From the NCBI GenBank assembly GCA_039803925.1, contig JBDRZL010000002.1, forward strand, positions 1 to 64,000: 64,000 nt of DNA, given 5' to 3'. This DNA comes from a candidate division WOR-3 bacterium (GTDB taxonomy: Bacteria; Hydrothermota; Hydrothermia; Hydrothermales; JAJRUZ01). The notes under the pieces were generated by a model that saw only the letters and a program-made list of their open reading frames with translations, was not told the DNA's origin and did no database searches. Position numbers and translations under genes: made by a program. Shown piece by piece: positions 47,201 through 54,123 of this stretch (position 1 is the stretch's first letter; each line of letters begins with the position of its first letter).

Positions 47201-47349
47201 TCCATCTCTTTAAACATATCAGTCATTTTTTTAAGCTCGTTCTGTGTCCGAACTTTTATATTCTCAATTTTATCTCTTTCGCCAAAAACATAAAGACCAA
47301 GTTCGTAAAGTTTTTTAAAAAAATCAAAAACTTTTTGAGCCCTATTCAT
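44239..47349 (-). CDS. Fusion of MCP-like coiled-coil domain with family-5 solute-binding protein
   Basis: 1036 aa with no signal peptide or membrane segment. Residues 1-545 are almost all heptad-rich helix. Residues 109-150 resemble the chemoreceptor signalling tip in degenerate form (EIKAYHLGEKGKGLSVVSQE against IEAARAGExGxGFAVVAxE), and another SSVETARAG stretch lies at about 406-414. Residues about 552-1036 form a complete SBP_bac_5 (DppA/OppA-like) domain: NPANLNPYMATDATSN, LRKNVKFHNGE, YKKDEYIELVAF, FNNIHFRKALNYAFDKE, WVADTGDPDS. Such binding proteins are normally exported; here the fold would be cytoplasmic. Role unknown; a soluble sensor is a reasonable guess. Overlaps amrB by 8 nt. 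Confidence 0.8.
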   Translation of the reverse strand: MNRAQKVFDFFKKLYELGLYVFGERDKIENIKVRTQNELKKMTDMFKEMEETTLKIGDISSKVEGELLKIYNKLPLYLSFYNKEIGRIEKVLRFFDKLTENTEKLLEEIHYIEIVSRNSEIKAYHLGEKGKGLSVVSQELSKLAQRIILHAKILSLDVEKIKDNFESLKLKQNKILELVGELNKYEKILSEIFEKLKESIKNFLNTLKDLVLIYSERKTLLDELFRNIIDLETKSTLFFNDAEKVLIYSEIFKGNEEILESLYEIMDLASSSPIYLKKRINNKIEFFSNNIDLIIKELSNRFSNFEKSKDEWEKKLDILRSIVGKIKIQDKRIKDLEELTLKNFKLNVSYYLDQINNMDKVINEFFSYLISYRESFNLERTDFKFLKYLRQMKEDLKDGEILSLYSSVETARAGIKEDPLSMELKERVRNSISLSEEIIGFIKEITSLAIAKESLFTEYEKDISFFDMKKEIEILEESFDKIGEMTDSIGSDIEKFKDTFVILEEFINQLTLKFKDIERLMADTKKDISDVKEKVVRRLPYIDEEGEKSVEEIVLRLPLNSNPANLNPYMATDATSNTILENIHRSLFMVSPISSKVIPFLVEKFEIEKEGKLYIFYLRKNVKFHNGEIMTSHDVRDSLMRTLKGNYRNYFDMIKGAKDFIEGTKNFVEGIRIVDDYRIEVELEYPFVPFIYNLALVNAAITREKNGDLIGLGPFILKDYKKDEYIELVAFDDYFAGRANVDRIIFLIKEKETIIFLNMFLKGELDVLEPSYEEEEILKEKAPNYFQKIKTVPELSIHRLDFNNRKYPFNNIHFRKALNYAFDKEKFIKEILKGRSIKANGIFAPSSEVYNPDLKGYEFDIEKAKEELSKSGVKLPIKIKLTVSESTAYRRNAEFIKECFEKLGIEVQIEVKPWKEFLESVHLDKTECHTIGWVADTGDPDSIVYPMYHSNSIKSGANEAKYSNSLVDKLIEEARRVRIPEIRKKIYQEIEKKILEDAPCIFLYHPYERVLLSDKVLGIWPHPLGHFRLEIAFKFP

Positions 47350-48151
47350 ATATCACATAGGATATATAACCAACAACATAACCCAAAGATTTTTCTTTTA
47401 TAACATCTTGGGAGGTTGTCATATATAAAACTTTCCTTCCAAATTTACCGTTTCTAAAAATTTTTAAAAGAACATATATTGCAGATGCTCCACAGGCCAT
47501 AATCTTTTCCTCCATTATTCCATTAAAGAATTCTTGAGGATACCCTCTTTCAAGTATTTCCTTTGAATGTATATTTACATTTTTACAATCTCTATAAGAA
47601 TAACCATGATAAAAATCCGAACTTGCAATTACAAGTGTCTTATCATCTATTTCCTTTTTTAAAACTTCTGCTATAATATCAAGAGTTTCTCTTTTGAATG
47701 TTCCTATTAGAATAGGAACCAATTTAAATTTATCTTTAAATTTATACTGTAAAAAGGGAACCTGAACCTCAATGGAATGTTCATTACTGTGATAAATGGA
47801 ATTAAATTTAAATACATCGTAATTTTTTAATTTTTCTTCAAAATCTAAATCAAGTTCCACTTCACCTAAGGGAGTTTGCCATCTTTCATTTTCATCAAGG
47901 GAAGCATAATTAAAAGAATAATGATGAGAAACACCTAAAATTACTATTCTTTCATAATAATTTTTGAGATTTTTATAAACATATGAAGCTGTTTCTCCTG
48001 AGTAAATATAGCCTGCATGAGGTGTTATAGCTGATTTAATTTTTAAATCAATATCTTCAACATTTTCAAATAGCATACTTATCAAATTTTCAAGTTCTTT
48101 TTTTTCTGAAGGATAAAAAGCACCACTTACTGCAGGTTTTCTTATATTCAT
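47342..48151 (-). CDS. amrB: AmmeMemoRadiSam system protein B (MEMO1 family)
   Basis: 269 aa. MEMO/COG1355 signatures: KPAVSGAFYP at the N-terminus, ITPHAGYIYSG, VILGVSHH, WQTPLGEV, SNEHSIEVQVPFLQ, IASSDFYHG and ACGASAIYVLL. Related to extradiol dioxygenases with a His-based metal site. In bacteria it usually accompanies an AMMECR1 protein and a radical-SAM enzyme; neither is adjacent here. The reaction is still poorly defined. Start overlaps hslU by 4 nt. Confidence 0.9.
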   Translation of the reverse strand: MNIRKPAVSGAFYPSEKKELENLISMLFENVEDIDLKIKSAITPHAGYIYSGETASYVYKNLKNYYERIVILGVSHHYSFNYASLDENERWQTPLGEVELDLDFEEKLKNYDVFKFNSIYHSNEHSIEVQVPFLQYKFKDKFKLVPILIGTFKRETLDIIAEVLKKEIDDKTLVIASSDFYHGYSYRDCKNVNIHSKEILERGYPQEFFNGIMEEKIMACGASAIYVLLKIFRNGKFGRKVLYMTTSQDVIKEKSLGYVVGYISYVIYE

Positions 48152-49452
48152 AAGATATACCTTGATACATCTTCCTCCTTTAATGCTTTTGATAAGATTT
48201 CATCAACATAAGAAGCTGTAACCACATAAGGATTTCTATCTAAATAAGGCATTCTGAATAAAGCATCTTCAAGAACAAGATTCATAACAGTTTGCAATCT
48301 TCTTGCTCCAATATCCTCCATTTTTTGATTTGCAAGGTAAGCGTAATGTGCTATCTTTTTAATTGCCTCTTCCTCAAACTCTAAAGTAAATCCCTCTGCC
48401 TCAAATAAAGCTTTAAATTGTTTTATAAGAGAATTTTCAGGTTCAACCAAAATCCTCTCAAATTCCTTCTCACCAAGTGGATGTAACTCTACTCTTATAG
48501 GAAATCTTCCTTGAAGTTCAGGTATCAAATCCTGTGGTGAGGATTTACTGAAAGCACCTGCTCCTATAAAAAGTATGTTATCTGTTTTTACAACTCCGTA
48601 TTTCGTCCATACACTTGTTCCCTCCACAATTGGTAAAAGATCTCTCTGAACACCTTCTCTTGAAACAGAGGGTCCATGTTCTTCTCCCTTACCTACTATT
48701 TTATCAATCTCATCTATAAAAATTATACCCTTTTCCTGCGCAAGTTTAAGTGCTTCCTGTTTTACTTCTTCAATATTAATGAGCTTATTTGCAGCTTCTT
48801 GAGTGTAATATTCAAGTGCATCCTTAACTTTCATTCTCTTGATAACCGTTCTCTTTGGGAAAATATCTTCCATAACATCCTGCAAACTCTGAGCAATTGT
48901 ATCCTGACCCATAGGTACTGGAATAACAGAAACAGGAGATTGTTTTACCTCAATATCAATTTCTCTATCATTATAAAATCCCCTTCTTAAATGTTCTCTT
49001 ATTGTCTCTCTCGGAGAAAACTGGGCTCCTGCAAGTATTTCTACAATTTTATCCTCTGCAAGTTCCCTCGCTCTATTTTCCACTTCCTTCACTCTTTTCT
49101 GTCTTAGCATATTAAAAGCAACCTCCACTAAATCCCTAACCATACTTTCCACATCCTTCCCAACATACCCAACCTCAGTATATCTTGTAGCCTCAACTTT
49201 TAAAAAAGGTGAACCAGTAAGCTGAGCAAGCCTTCTTGCTATCTCTGTTTTTCCAACTCCTGTTGGTCCTATCATAAGAATATTAAAGGGATGAATCTCT
49301 TCTCTTATCTTACCCTTTACTCTCATTCTCCTCCACCTATTCCTCAAAGCAATAGCAACTGCTTTTTTGGCTTCTTCCTGTCCAATTATATATTTATTTA
49401 ACTCCTCAACTATCTCAAAAGGGGTCTTCTCCTCGTTATAATATTCAATCAT
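48148..49452 (-). CDS. hslU: ATP-dependent protease ATPase subunit HslU
   Basis: 434 aa AAA+ unfoldase. NKYIIGQEEAKKAVAIALRNRWRR, Walker A GPTGVGKTE (62-70), the GYVGKDVESMVRDLVE pore-loop region, an inserted I domain, Walker B IIFIDEIDKI, and the sensor-2 region with MEDIGARRLQT. The C-terminus SRYIL, which docks into HslV, is intact. hslV is normally just upstream but is absent here; the upstream gene is a DUF35 protein overlapping by 4 nt. Confidence 0.95.
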   Translation of the reverse strand: MIEYYNEEKTPFEIVEELNKYIIGQEEAKKAVAIALRNRWRRMRVKGKIREEIHPFNILMIGPTGVGKTEIARRLAQLTGSPFLKVEATRYTEVGYVGKDVESMVRDLVEVAFNMLRQKRVKEVENRARELAEDKIVEILAGAQFSPRETIREHLRRGFYNDREIDIEVKQSPVSVIPVPMGQDTIAQSLQDVMEDIFPKRTVIKRMKVKDALEYYTQEAANKLINIEEVKQEALKLAQEKGIIFIDEIDKIVGKGEEHGPSVSREGVQRDLLPIVEGTSVWTKYGVVKTDNILFIGAGAFSKSSPQDLIPELQGRFPIRVELHPLGEKEFERILVEPENSLIKQFKALFEAEGFTLEFEEEAIKKIAHYAYLANQKMEDIGARRLQTVMNLVLEDALFRMPYLDRNPYVVTASYVDEILSKALKEEDVSRYIL

Positions 49453-49910
49453 TTCTTTATTGTAAAGTATTTTATATCCTTAAGTGAACCAACTCTATTT
49501 TTATTAAAAAATGGTACAACTATGTCACCTGTATCTATATCAGTATCAGGATCAAGAAAATGTATTATTCCACCTTTAGCATCAGGAACACCAATTAAAG
49601 CAATCTTTTGAGGCTTATCAAGAGGATTTCCATCTAAATCAAGATAAGATTTAGTCATAACAAGAACAACAAAGGGACCTTCAACATCAACAAATTTTTC
49701 AATCCTCTCAAAACAATCCTCACAGTAAATTCTTGGAGGTAAAATTATTGATTCACAATTTTCACAGTAACTTCCTTTAATTTTTCCTTCTTTTAAACCT
49801 TTATAAAAAATTTCTCCACCATTTCCCACAGTATAAACCCACCAAACTGGAATATCACCTTTTTGCACTTTTACATCACTTAATCTTTCAATAAAATCTT
49901 TAAAGGGCAT
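49449..49910 (-). CDS. DUF35 protein (zinc ribbon plus OB-fold), thiolase partner
   Basis: 153 aa. Rubredoxin-like zinc ribbon YCENCESIILPPRIYCEDC followed by an OB-fold. DUF35 proteins bind thiolases and channel acyl-CoA intermediates (for example in archaeal acetoacetyl-CoA thiolase/HMG-CoA synthase and in BbsA-BbsB). Two DUF35 genes follow two thiolase genes here, implying one partner each. ATG with AGGAGG upstream. Confidence 0.85.
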   Translation of the reverse strand: MPFKDFIERLSDVKVQKGDIPVWWVYTVGNGGEIFYKGLKEGKIKGSYCENCESIILPPRIYCEDCFERIEKFVDVEGPFVVLVMTKSYLDLDGNPLDKPQKIALIGVPDAKGGIIHFLDPDTDIDTGDIVVPFFNKNRVGSLKDIKYFTIKK

Positions 49911-49911
49911 T

Positions 49912-50427
49912 TTATTTCCTCCTTTTTATTGGCTTAAAATATAAAATATCCGTTATCGCTCCTTCCCTTTCGTTTTCCTTTTTCCAGACTGCTTTTACCC
50001 TTGTTCCTATATCAATATTTTTTAAAATCTCTTCCAAGGAATCACCTGCTTCGCCTATTTTATGTAATATTCCTATATTTTCTGAGGCACCTTCAAGCCT
50101 TATTACAGCAGGAATCTCTGGCTCATCTCTTCTTGAAGCATCCCAGTTAACATAAGAAACAGAAAAGGTAAGAATTTCACCTTCATCTTTTAATAAAATC
50201 CATTCATCAGTTGGTCTGAAACAGATTTCACAGAACATTCTTGGCGGAACAATTACCCTACCACAGGAATAGCACTTTCTTGCCAGAATTTTACCCTGCT
50301 TTAAACCCTCAAAAAATTTAGTTATAGCTATTCCACAATCCCATTCATACTCAAGTTTACTTTTCCACTCAACTTTAAAAACTTTTTCAAAATCTTTTGT
50401 ATCAAGTGGTGTTCCTTTAAATTCCAT
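49912..50427 (-). CDS. DUF35 protein (zinc ribbon plus OB-fold), thiolase partner
   Basis: 171 aa. Zinc ribbon CYSCGRVIVPPRMFCEIC, then an OB-fold beginning EGEILTFSVSYVNWD. The N-terminal helix (about 1-55) is longer than in the following paralogue. One base pair separates its stop from that gene's start. Located 10 bp downstream of the first-listed thiolase, with which it probably forms a complex. Confidence 0.86.
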   Translation of the reverse strand: MEFKGTPLDTKDFEKVFKVEWKSKLEYEWDCGIAITKFFEGLKQGKILARKCYSCGRVIVPPRMFCEICFRPTDEWILLKDEGEILTFSVSYVNWDASRRDEPEIPAVIRLEGASENIGILHKIGEAGDSLEEILKNIDIGTRVKAVWKKENEREGAITDILYFKPIKRRK

Positions 50428-50437
50428 TTTTTACCTC

Positions 50438-51610
50438 CTATTTAGATAAAATAACAACTGTTCCAACTTGCATCAAGTCTCCCCATGCCTGTGCCAGTCC
50501 TCTCTTTACCTCTCTTTTAACCTGCCTTTTACCTGCTTCTCCCTTTAATTGCAAATAAATTTCAATAACCTTCATAAGTCCAGCAGCTGCTATTGGATTT
50601 CCAACTCCTAAAAGGCCGCCTGAAGGACTTGAAGGTATCCCATTTTCCGTATCCCTGTTCCAAAAACCTTTTTCAAGCAATTTAGGAGCCTCACCTTTAT
50701 CAGCAAGCAAAAGCCCCTCAAGATGATGGAGTTCCTTATAAGCAAAAGGATCATAGGGTTCAACCACATGAATCTCTTTTCTTGGATCTTTTATTCCTGC
50801 CATATCATAAGCCATTCTTGCTGCATATTCAACATATCTTGGATAATAAAGATCTCTATTTGTCCAGTAAGAAGTATCAAGACACCATCCTACACCTTCA
50901 ATCCAAATAGGCTTATCGGTTCTTTTTTTTGCTTCATGTTCTGATGCAATTACAATAGCACAAGCCGCATCTGTTATAGGTGAAACCATCAATCTGTAAA
51001 CTGGATAGGCAATAACTTCTGAATCAAGAATATCTTTAACAGTATACTCACCGGCAATTCCCTTCTGAGCGCATGGGTGATCCATTCCATTCTTCTTATT
51101 CTTTACAGAAACAAGGGCAATTGTTTCAAGGGGTATTTTATGAACTTTCATATATCTCATCATCTCAAGAGAAAATATCCATAAAAGATTTACTCCTAAG
51201 GGTCTTTCAAGAAATTGATCATAAATAGTATTAAAAGCACCTTGAGGATGTGGCATACAGGAAGACATTTTTTCTTCTGCAACAACAAGACAAGTATCAA
51301 ACATACCACTTGCAACAAGATAAAAACCATGAATTATTGAAAAAACACCAGAACCTCCTCCAACATAAGACCTCATATAGGGTTTTCTTTTAGCACCTGC
51401 TCCATCGGAAATCCAATCACCCTTCATATGGACTCCATCAAAAGCATCAGGTGCTGTTGCCATTACTACACAATCAATCTCACTTATATCCATCTTTGCA
51501 TCTAAAAGAGCCATCTTTGCTGCTTCAAAAGCAAGCTCTTTACCTTGCTCCTTTGCTCTTCTCATAAATTTTGTCATCCCTGCACCAAGAATTGCAACTT
51601 TCTGTGCCAT
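50438..51610 (-). CDS. Thiolase-family protein, nucleophilic cysteine position replaced by Gly
   Basis: 390 aa, SCP-x/acetyl-CoA acetyltransferase type: VAILGAGMTKF at the start, LVVAEEKMS, and SPSGGLLGVGNPIAAAG near the C-terminus. At the place of the acyl-accepting cysteine (usually VCASG) the sequence is YVGGGSGVF, with Gly85 in the Cys slot by gap-free alignment back from VASGMFD. GHP, the usual histidine motif, reads GNP. It may therefore be a non-catalytic or altered-chemistry subunit pairing with the following thiolase. ATG follows GGAGGG. Confidence 0.83.
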   Translation of the reverse strand: MAQKVAILGAGMTKFMRRAKEQGKELAFEAAKMALLDAKMDISEIDCVVMATAPDAFDGVHMKGDWISDGAGAKRKPYMRSYVGGGSGVFSIIHGFYLVASGMFDTCLVVAEEKMSSCMPHPQGAFNTIYDQFLERPLGVNLLWIFSLEMMRYMKVHKIPLETIALVSVKNKKNGMDHPCAQKGIAGEYTVKDILDSEVIAYPVYRLMVSPITDAACAIVIASEHEAKKRTDKPIWIEGVGWCLDTSYWTNRDLYYPRYVEYAARMAYDMAGIKDPRKEIHVVEPYDPFAYKELHHLEGLLLADKGEAPKLLEKGFWNRDTENGIPSSPSGGLLGVGNPIAAAGLMKVIEIYLQLKGEAGKRQVKREVKRGLAQAWGDLMQVGTVVILSK

Positions 51611-51611
51611 T

Positions 51612-52757
51612 TTAACCCTCCCTTTTTAAAATTAAAACTCCTCCACTTGCAGAAGGAAATCCCTTCCATGATGCAAGTAAAGCAGTCTCAGGTTCTCTTA
51701 ATTGAACATTTGAAGCACTTTTCCTCAACTGTAAAATAGCATCATATATAGCTCTTGCACCATTCATTAAAGAAAAATTTCCATTACCTAAATTTCCACC
51801 TGTAGGATTAACAGGTAATTCTCCACTTAAATCATAAAAACCCTCCCTCAATAATTCAGCTGATTCCCCATACCTTGCAAGGGATAATGCTTCAAGATGC
51901 TGTAATTCCTTGTAAGAAAAAGTATCATCAATCTCTGCAAAATCAATTTCTTTGATAGGATTTCTAATACCTGCCATTGAATAAGCTTTTCTTGCTGCAA
52001 CACTCAGATATTCCGCATCACCTTCCCATCTTTCAATATTGGGTGTGAACTCTCCAAAACCAACTCCCTGGATTTTTATAAAGTCTCTATTTCTTTCTTT
52101 TGCTATTTCTTCATTCGCTACAACAATAACACATGCTCCGTCAGCATTGGGAGAAATATCAAGTTCCCTTAAAGGTTCAGATACTGGTTTTGAGAGAAGA
52201 ACTTCCTCAGGAGGAATTATAGAACCAAAAGGACTTCTACCAAATAATAAAGCATTTGCTTTATTTTTTGTAACTACATGAGCAGTATCCAATTCATCAT
52301 AACCTCTTGAATCAAGAAACATTGCCATCTCAAGAGCAATAAGTGCATAAGGATTTATTTCAAGAGGTCTAACATATATGGGATCTAAAGCCATTGAGAA
52401 TAAATGATGATGATTTTTAATATTTGATAATTTGGAATGAGCTTCAAGGACACCAATTTTAAAATATCCTGTTTTAATCTGGGCATATAAAGAAGCAATA
52501 CCTGTAATAGCATCAGCACAAATTGTATGAACTGGCTTTAAAACAGCACCAAGTTGATCAGGAACATATTCATCAAAAATTGATGTTCCTTCTTCAAAAT
52601 CTTCTGATACACAAACGAAAGTATCAACATCTCTTGGTTCTATTCCAGCATCAAGATAGGCTTTCTCTGCTGCTTCATAAATAAGTTCTCTAAAACTCAC
52701 ATCAGGAGAAATTTTACCTCTTAAAGCAATTCCCACTCCTATTATGTAAACATTCAT
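51612..52757 (-). CDS. Thiolase-family protein (SCP-x type)
   Basis: 381 aa. VYIIGVGIALRG at the start, HTICADAITGIAS with Cys80 in the position of the nucleophile, AEIDDTFSYKELQHLEAL, and NPTGGNLGNGNFSLMNGA in place of the usual GHP histidine motif. First gene of the long minus-strand run. It has a clear promoter and a T-arm-like element. One base pair separates it from the Gly85 thiolase. Substrate unknown; a heteromeric thiolase/DUF35 complex is inferred from the gene order. Confidence 0.83.
   Translation of the reverse strand: MNVYIIGVGIALRGKISPDVSFRELIYEAAEKAYLDAGIEPRDVDTFVCVSEDFEEGTSIFDEYVPDQLGAVLKPVHTICADAITGIASLYAQIKTGYFKIGVLEAHSKLSNIKNHHHLFSMALDPIYVRPLEINPYALIALEMAMFLDSRGYDELDTAHVVTKNKANALLFGRSPFGSIIPPEEVLLSKPVSEPLRELDISPNADGACVIVVANEEIAKERNRDFIKIQGVGFGEFTPNIERWEGDAEYLSVAARKAYSMAGIRNPIKEIDFAEIDDTFSYKELQHLEALSLARYGESAELLREGFYDLSGELPVNPTGGNLGNGNFSLMNGARAIYDAILQLRKSASNVQLREPETALLASWKGFPSASGGVLILKREG
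52635..52645 (+). other. Coding-region match to the T-arm-like motif (probably chance)
   Basis: GGTTCTATTCC occurs on the plus strand, antisense inside the thiolase gene, where it is the complement of codons for AGIEPRD. There is no plus-strand gene start nearby. Listed only so that it is not counted with the real sites. Confidence 0.15.
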
Positions 52758-52777
52758 TTTACAAAATTATATTAAAA

Positions 52778-52790
52778 GGGGATAGAACCT
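52778..52790 (-). promoter_or_regulatory. T-arm-like 5' element (site 7) upstream of the thiolase operon
   Basis: Minus strand AGGTTCTATCCCC, 20 nt before the thiolase ATG at 52757. GGTTC starts 11 nt after the -10 box. Confidence 0.65.
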
Positions 52791-52800
52791 TGATAAATGA

Positions 52801-52830
52801 TTATAAAACAAACTATGAACCAGTGGCAAT
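52801..52830 (-). promoter_or_regulatory. Promoter for the thiolase operon
   Basis: Minus strand TTGCCA (52830-52825), 18-bp spacer, TATAAT (52806-52801). It lies at the 3' end of comF and is the likely head of the long minus-strand transcription unit. Confidence 0.6.
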
Positions 52831-53508
52831 TGAAAGGGCAAAAACCTTTTCAGAACCTTTTGATTTTAAAACCTTCGCACATTCTTCAAGGGTTTTCCCA
52901 GAGGTAAAAACATCATCAAAAAGTAAGATTCTTTTATCTTTTACTTCATTGCTTTTAATAACTTTAAAGGCATCCCTTACATTTTCTTCCCTCTTTTTAA
53001 ATTCTTTAATTCTTGACTGGGGTCTTGTTGGTTTCAGTCTTATTAAAATATCATTTCTATAATTTATTTTTAAAATTTTTTTAACACTTTCAAGAATTAA
53101 AACATTCTGATTAAATCCCCTTTCCCTTTCTTTTGACGGATGAAGAGGAACAGGAATTATTATATCAAATAGAGGTAAAACCTTTTCAATCCATTCTATA
53201 ACAAAAGGAACAAAAAATTCCTTAATTTTTGTATACCTTTTAAATTTGTAACTTTCTATAAGCTCCTTAATTATATCATTATAATTAAAAATTGCATAAA
53301 CTTCATCAATATATTTTAATTTAATACTGCATTTATGACTCTTTAAATTTCTTCCACATTTTTTACAAAAAGGTGGATGTATTTTTGACCTTAAAATAAG
53401 CTCTAAACAACCTTTGCAGAAAAATTTATCTTCTTTTAAATTTTCACAGATTAAACAAAGAGGAGGAAAAAAGAAATTTAAAATATCTTTAACAATAGGT
53501 TTTAACAC
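52813..53508 (-). CDS. ComF-family phosphoribosyltransferase-like protein
   Basis: 231 aa. N-terminal zinc ribbon (CLICENL, FCKGC, FCKKCGRNL), then PVPLHPSKERERGFNQ and the PRPP-loop LLFDDVFTSGKTLEEC. ComF/GntX family; needed for DNA uptake or helicase loading in some bacteria, otherwise undefined. The start is GTG at 53508, 7 nt after a TATAAT on the minus strand, so leaderless expression is likely. Divergent from the lutA-like gene, whose -10 box overlaps. Confidence 0.88.
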   Translation of the reverse strand: MLKPIVKDILNFFFPPLCLICENLKEDKFFCKGCLELILRSKIHPPFCKKCGRNLKSHKCSIKLKYIDEVYAIFNYNDIIKELIESYKFKRYTKIKEFFVPFVIEWIEKVLPLFDIIIPVPLHPSKERERGFNQNVLILESVKKILKINYRNDILIRLKPTRPQSRIKEFKKREENVRDAFKVIKSNEVKDKRILLFDDVFTSGKTLEECAKVLKSKGSEKVFALSIATGS

Positions 53509-53511
53509 ACT

Positions 53512-53521
53512 TATAATTATA
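53512..53521. promoter_or_regulatory. Overlapping divergent -10 boxes (comF-like and lutA-like genes)
   Basis: TATAATTATA gives a plus-strand TATAAT (53512-53517, 9 nt before the ATG at 53527) and a minus-strand TATAAT (53521-53516, 7 nt before the GTG at 53508). Both messages would be close to leaderless, and the two promoters cannot be occupied at once. Confidence 0.4.
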
Positions 53522-53526
53522 AAATA

Positions 53527-54123
53527 ATGAATAAAAAAATCTACATCTTCCCTACCTGTATTGGAAATTTAATTTATAAAAATTTAATTAAAGAAATAAA
53601 AAAACTTCTTCAGAAAAAAGAATTTGAAGCTCAAATCTTAAATAAACCTTTTTGCTGTGGACAAGTCTTTTATAATACTGGAAACTTTAAAAAAGCAAAA
53701 AAAATTGGGAACTTAATTTTAAAGGAATGGAAAAACAAGGAAATTTTATTCTTTTCTGGCTCCTGTCTTGAATATGTCTTAGAAAATTTACCCTTACTTA
53801 CTGGAAAAAAAAATTCTTTTTATGCTGAAGAAATTACAAATTTTTTGATAAAAGAGAAAATAATTGAATTACCTTATAATTTTCATACTTCCTGTCATTT
53901 TAAAATTTTTAAAAACAAAAAACCAGAATTTCTCGGTTGCTGTGGATTCGGTGGTGTATTTTCTTCTATCTATCTTAAAACCTCTGAAAAAATTCTTAAA
54001 GCAAAATATAAAGAAAAGGAAATTATCTCAATAGAACCCGGATGTTCTCTTCATATGAAATCAAAAGGATTTGAAATAATTCATCCTTTAGAAAAAATAC
54101 TATGGAAGAAAACAGAGTTTTAA
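53527..54123 (+). CDS. LutA-like CCG-domain Fe-S protein
   Basis: 198 aa, shorter than typical LutA (about 240). Two cysteine-rich CCG modules: PFCCG (43-45) with Cys80 (FSGSC), and TSCH (Cys123) with LGCCGFGG (138-143) and PGCS (Cys173). In Bacillus, LutA works with LutB and LutC in L-lactate oxidation to pyruvate. Here it overlaps the LutB-LutC fusion gene by 22 nt. No lactate permease is nearby, so the substrate is not certain. Confidence 0.8.
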   Translation: MNKKIYIFPTCIGNLIYKNLIKEIKKLLQKKEFEAQILNKPFCCGQVFYNTGNFKKAKKIGNLILKEWKNKEILFFSGSCLEYVLENLPLLTGKKNSFYAEEITNFLIKEKIIELPYNFHTSCHFKIFKNKKPEFLGCCGFGGVFSSIYLKTSEKILKAKYKEKEIISIEPGCSLHMKSKGFEIIHPLEKILWKKTEF

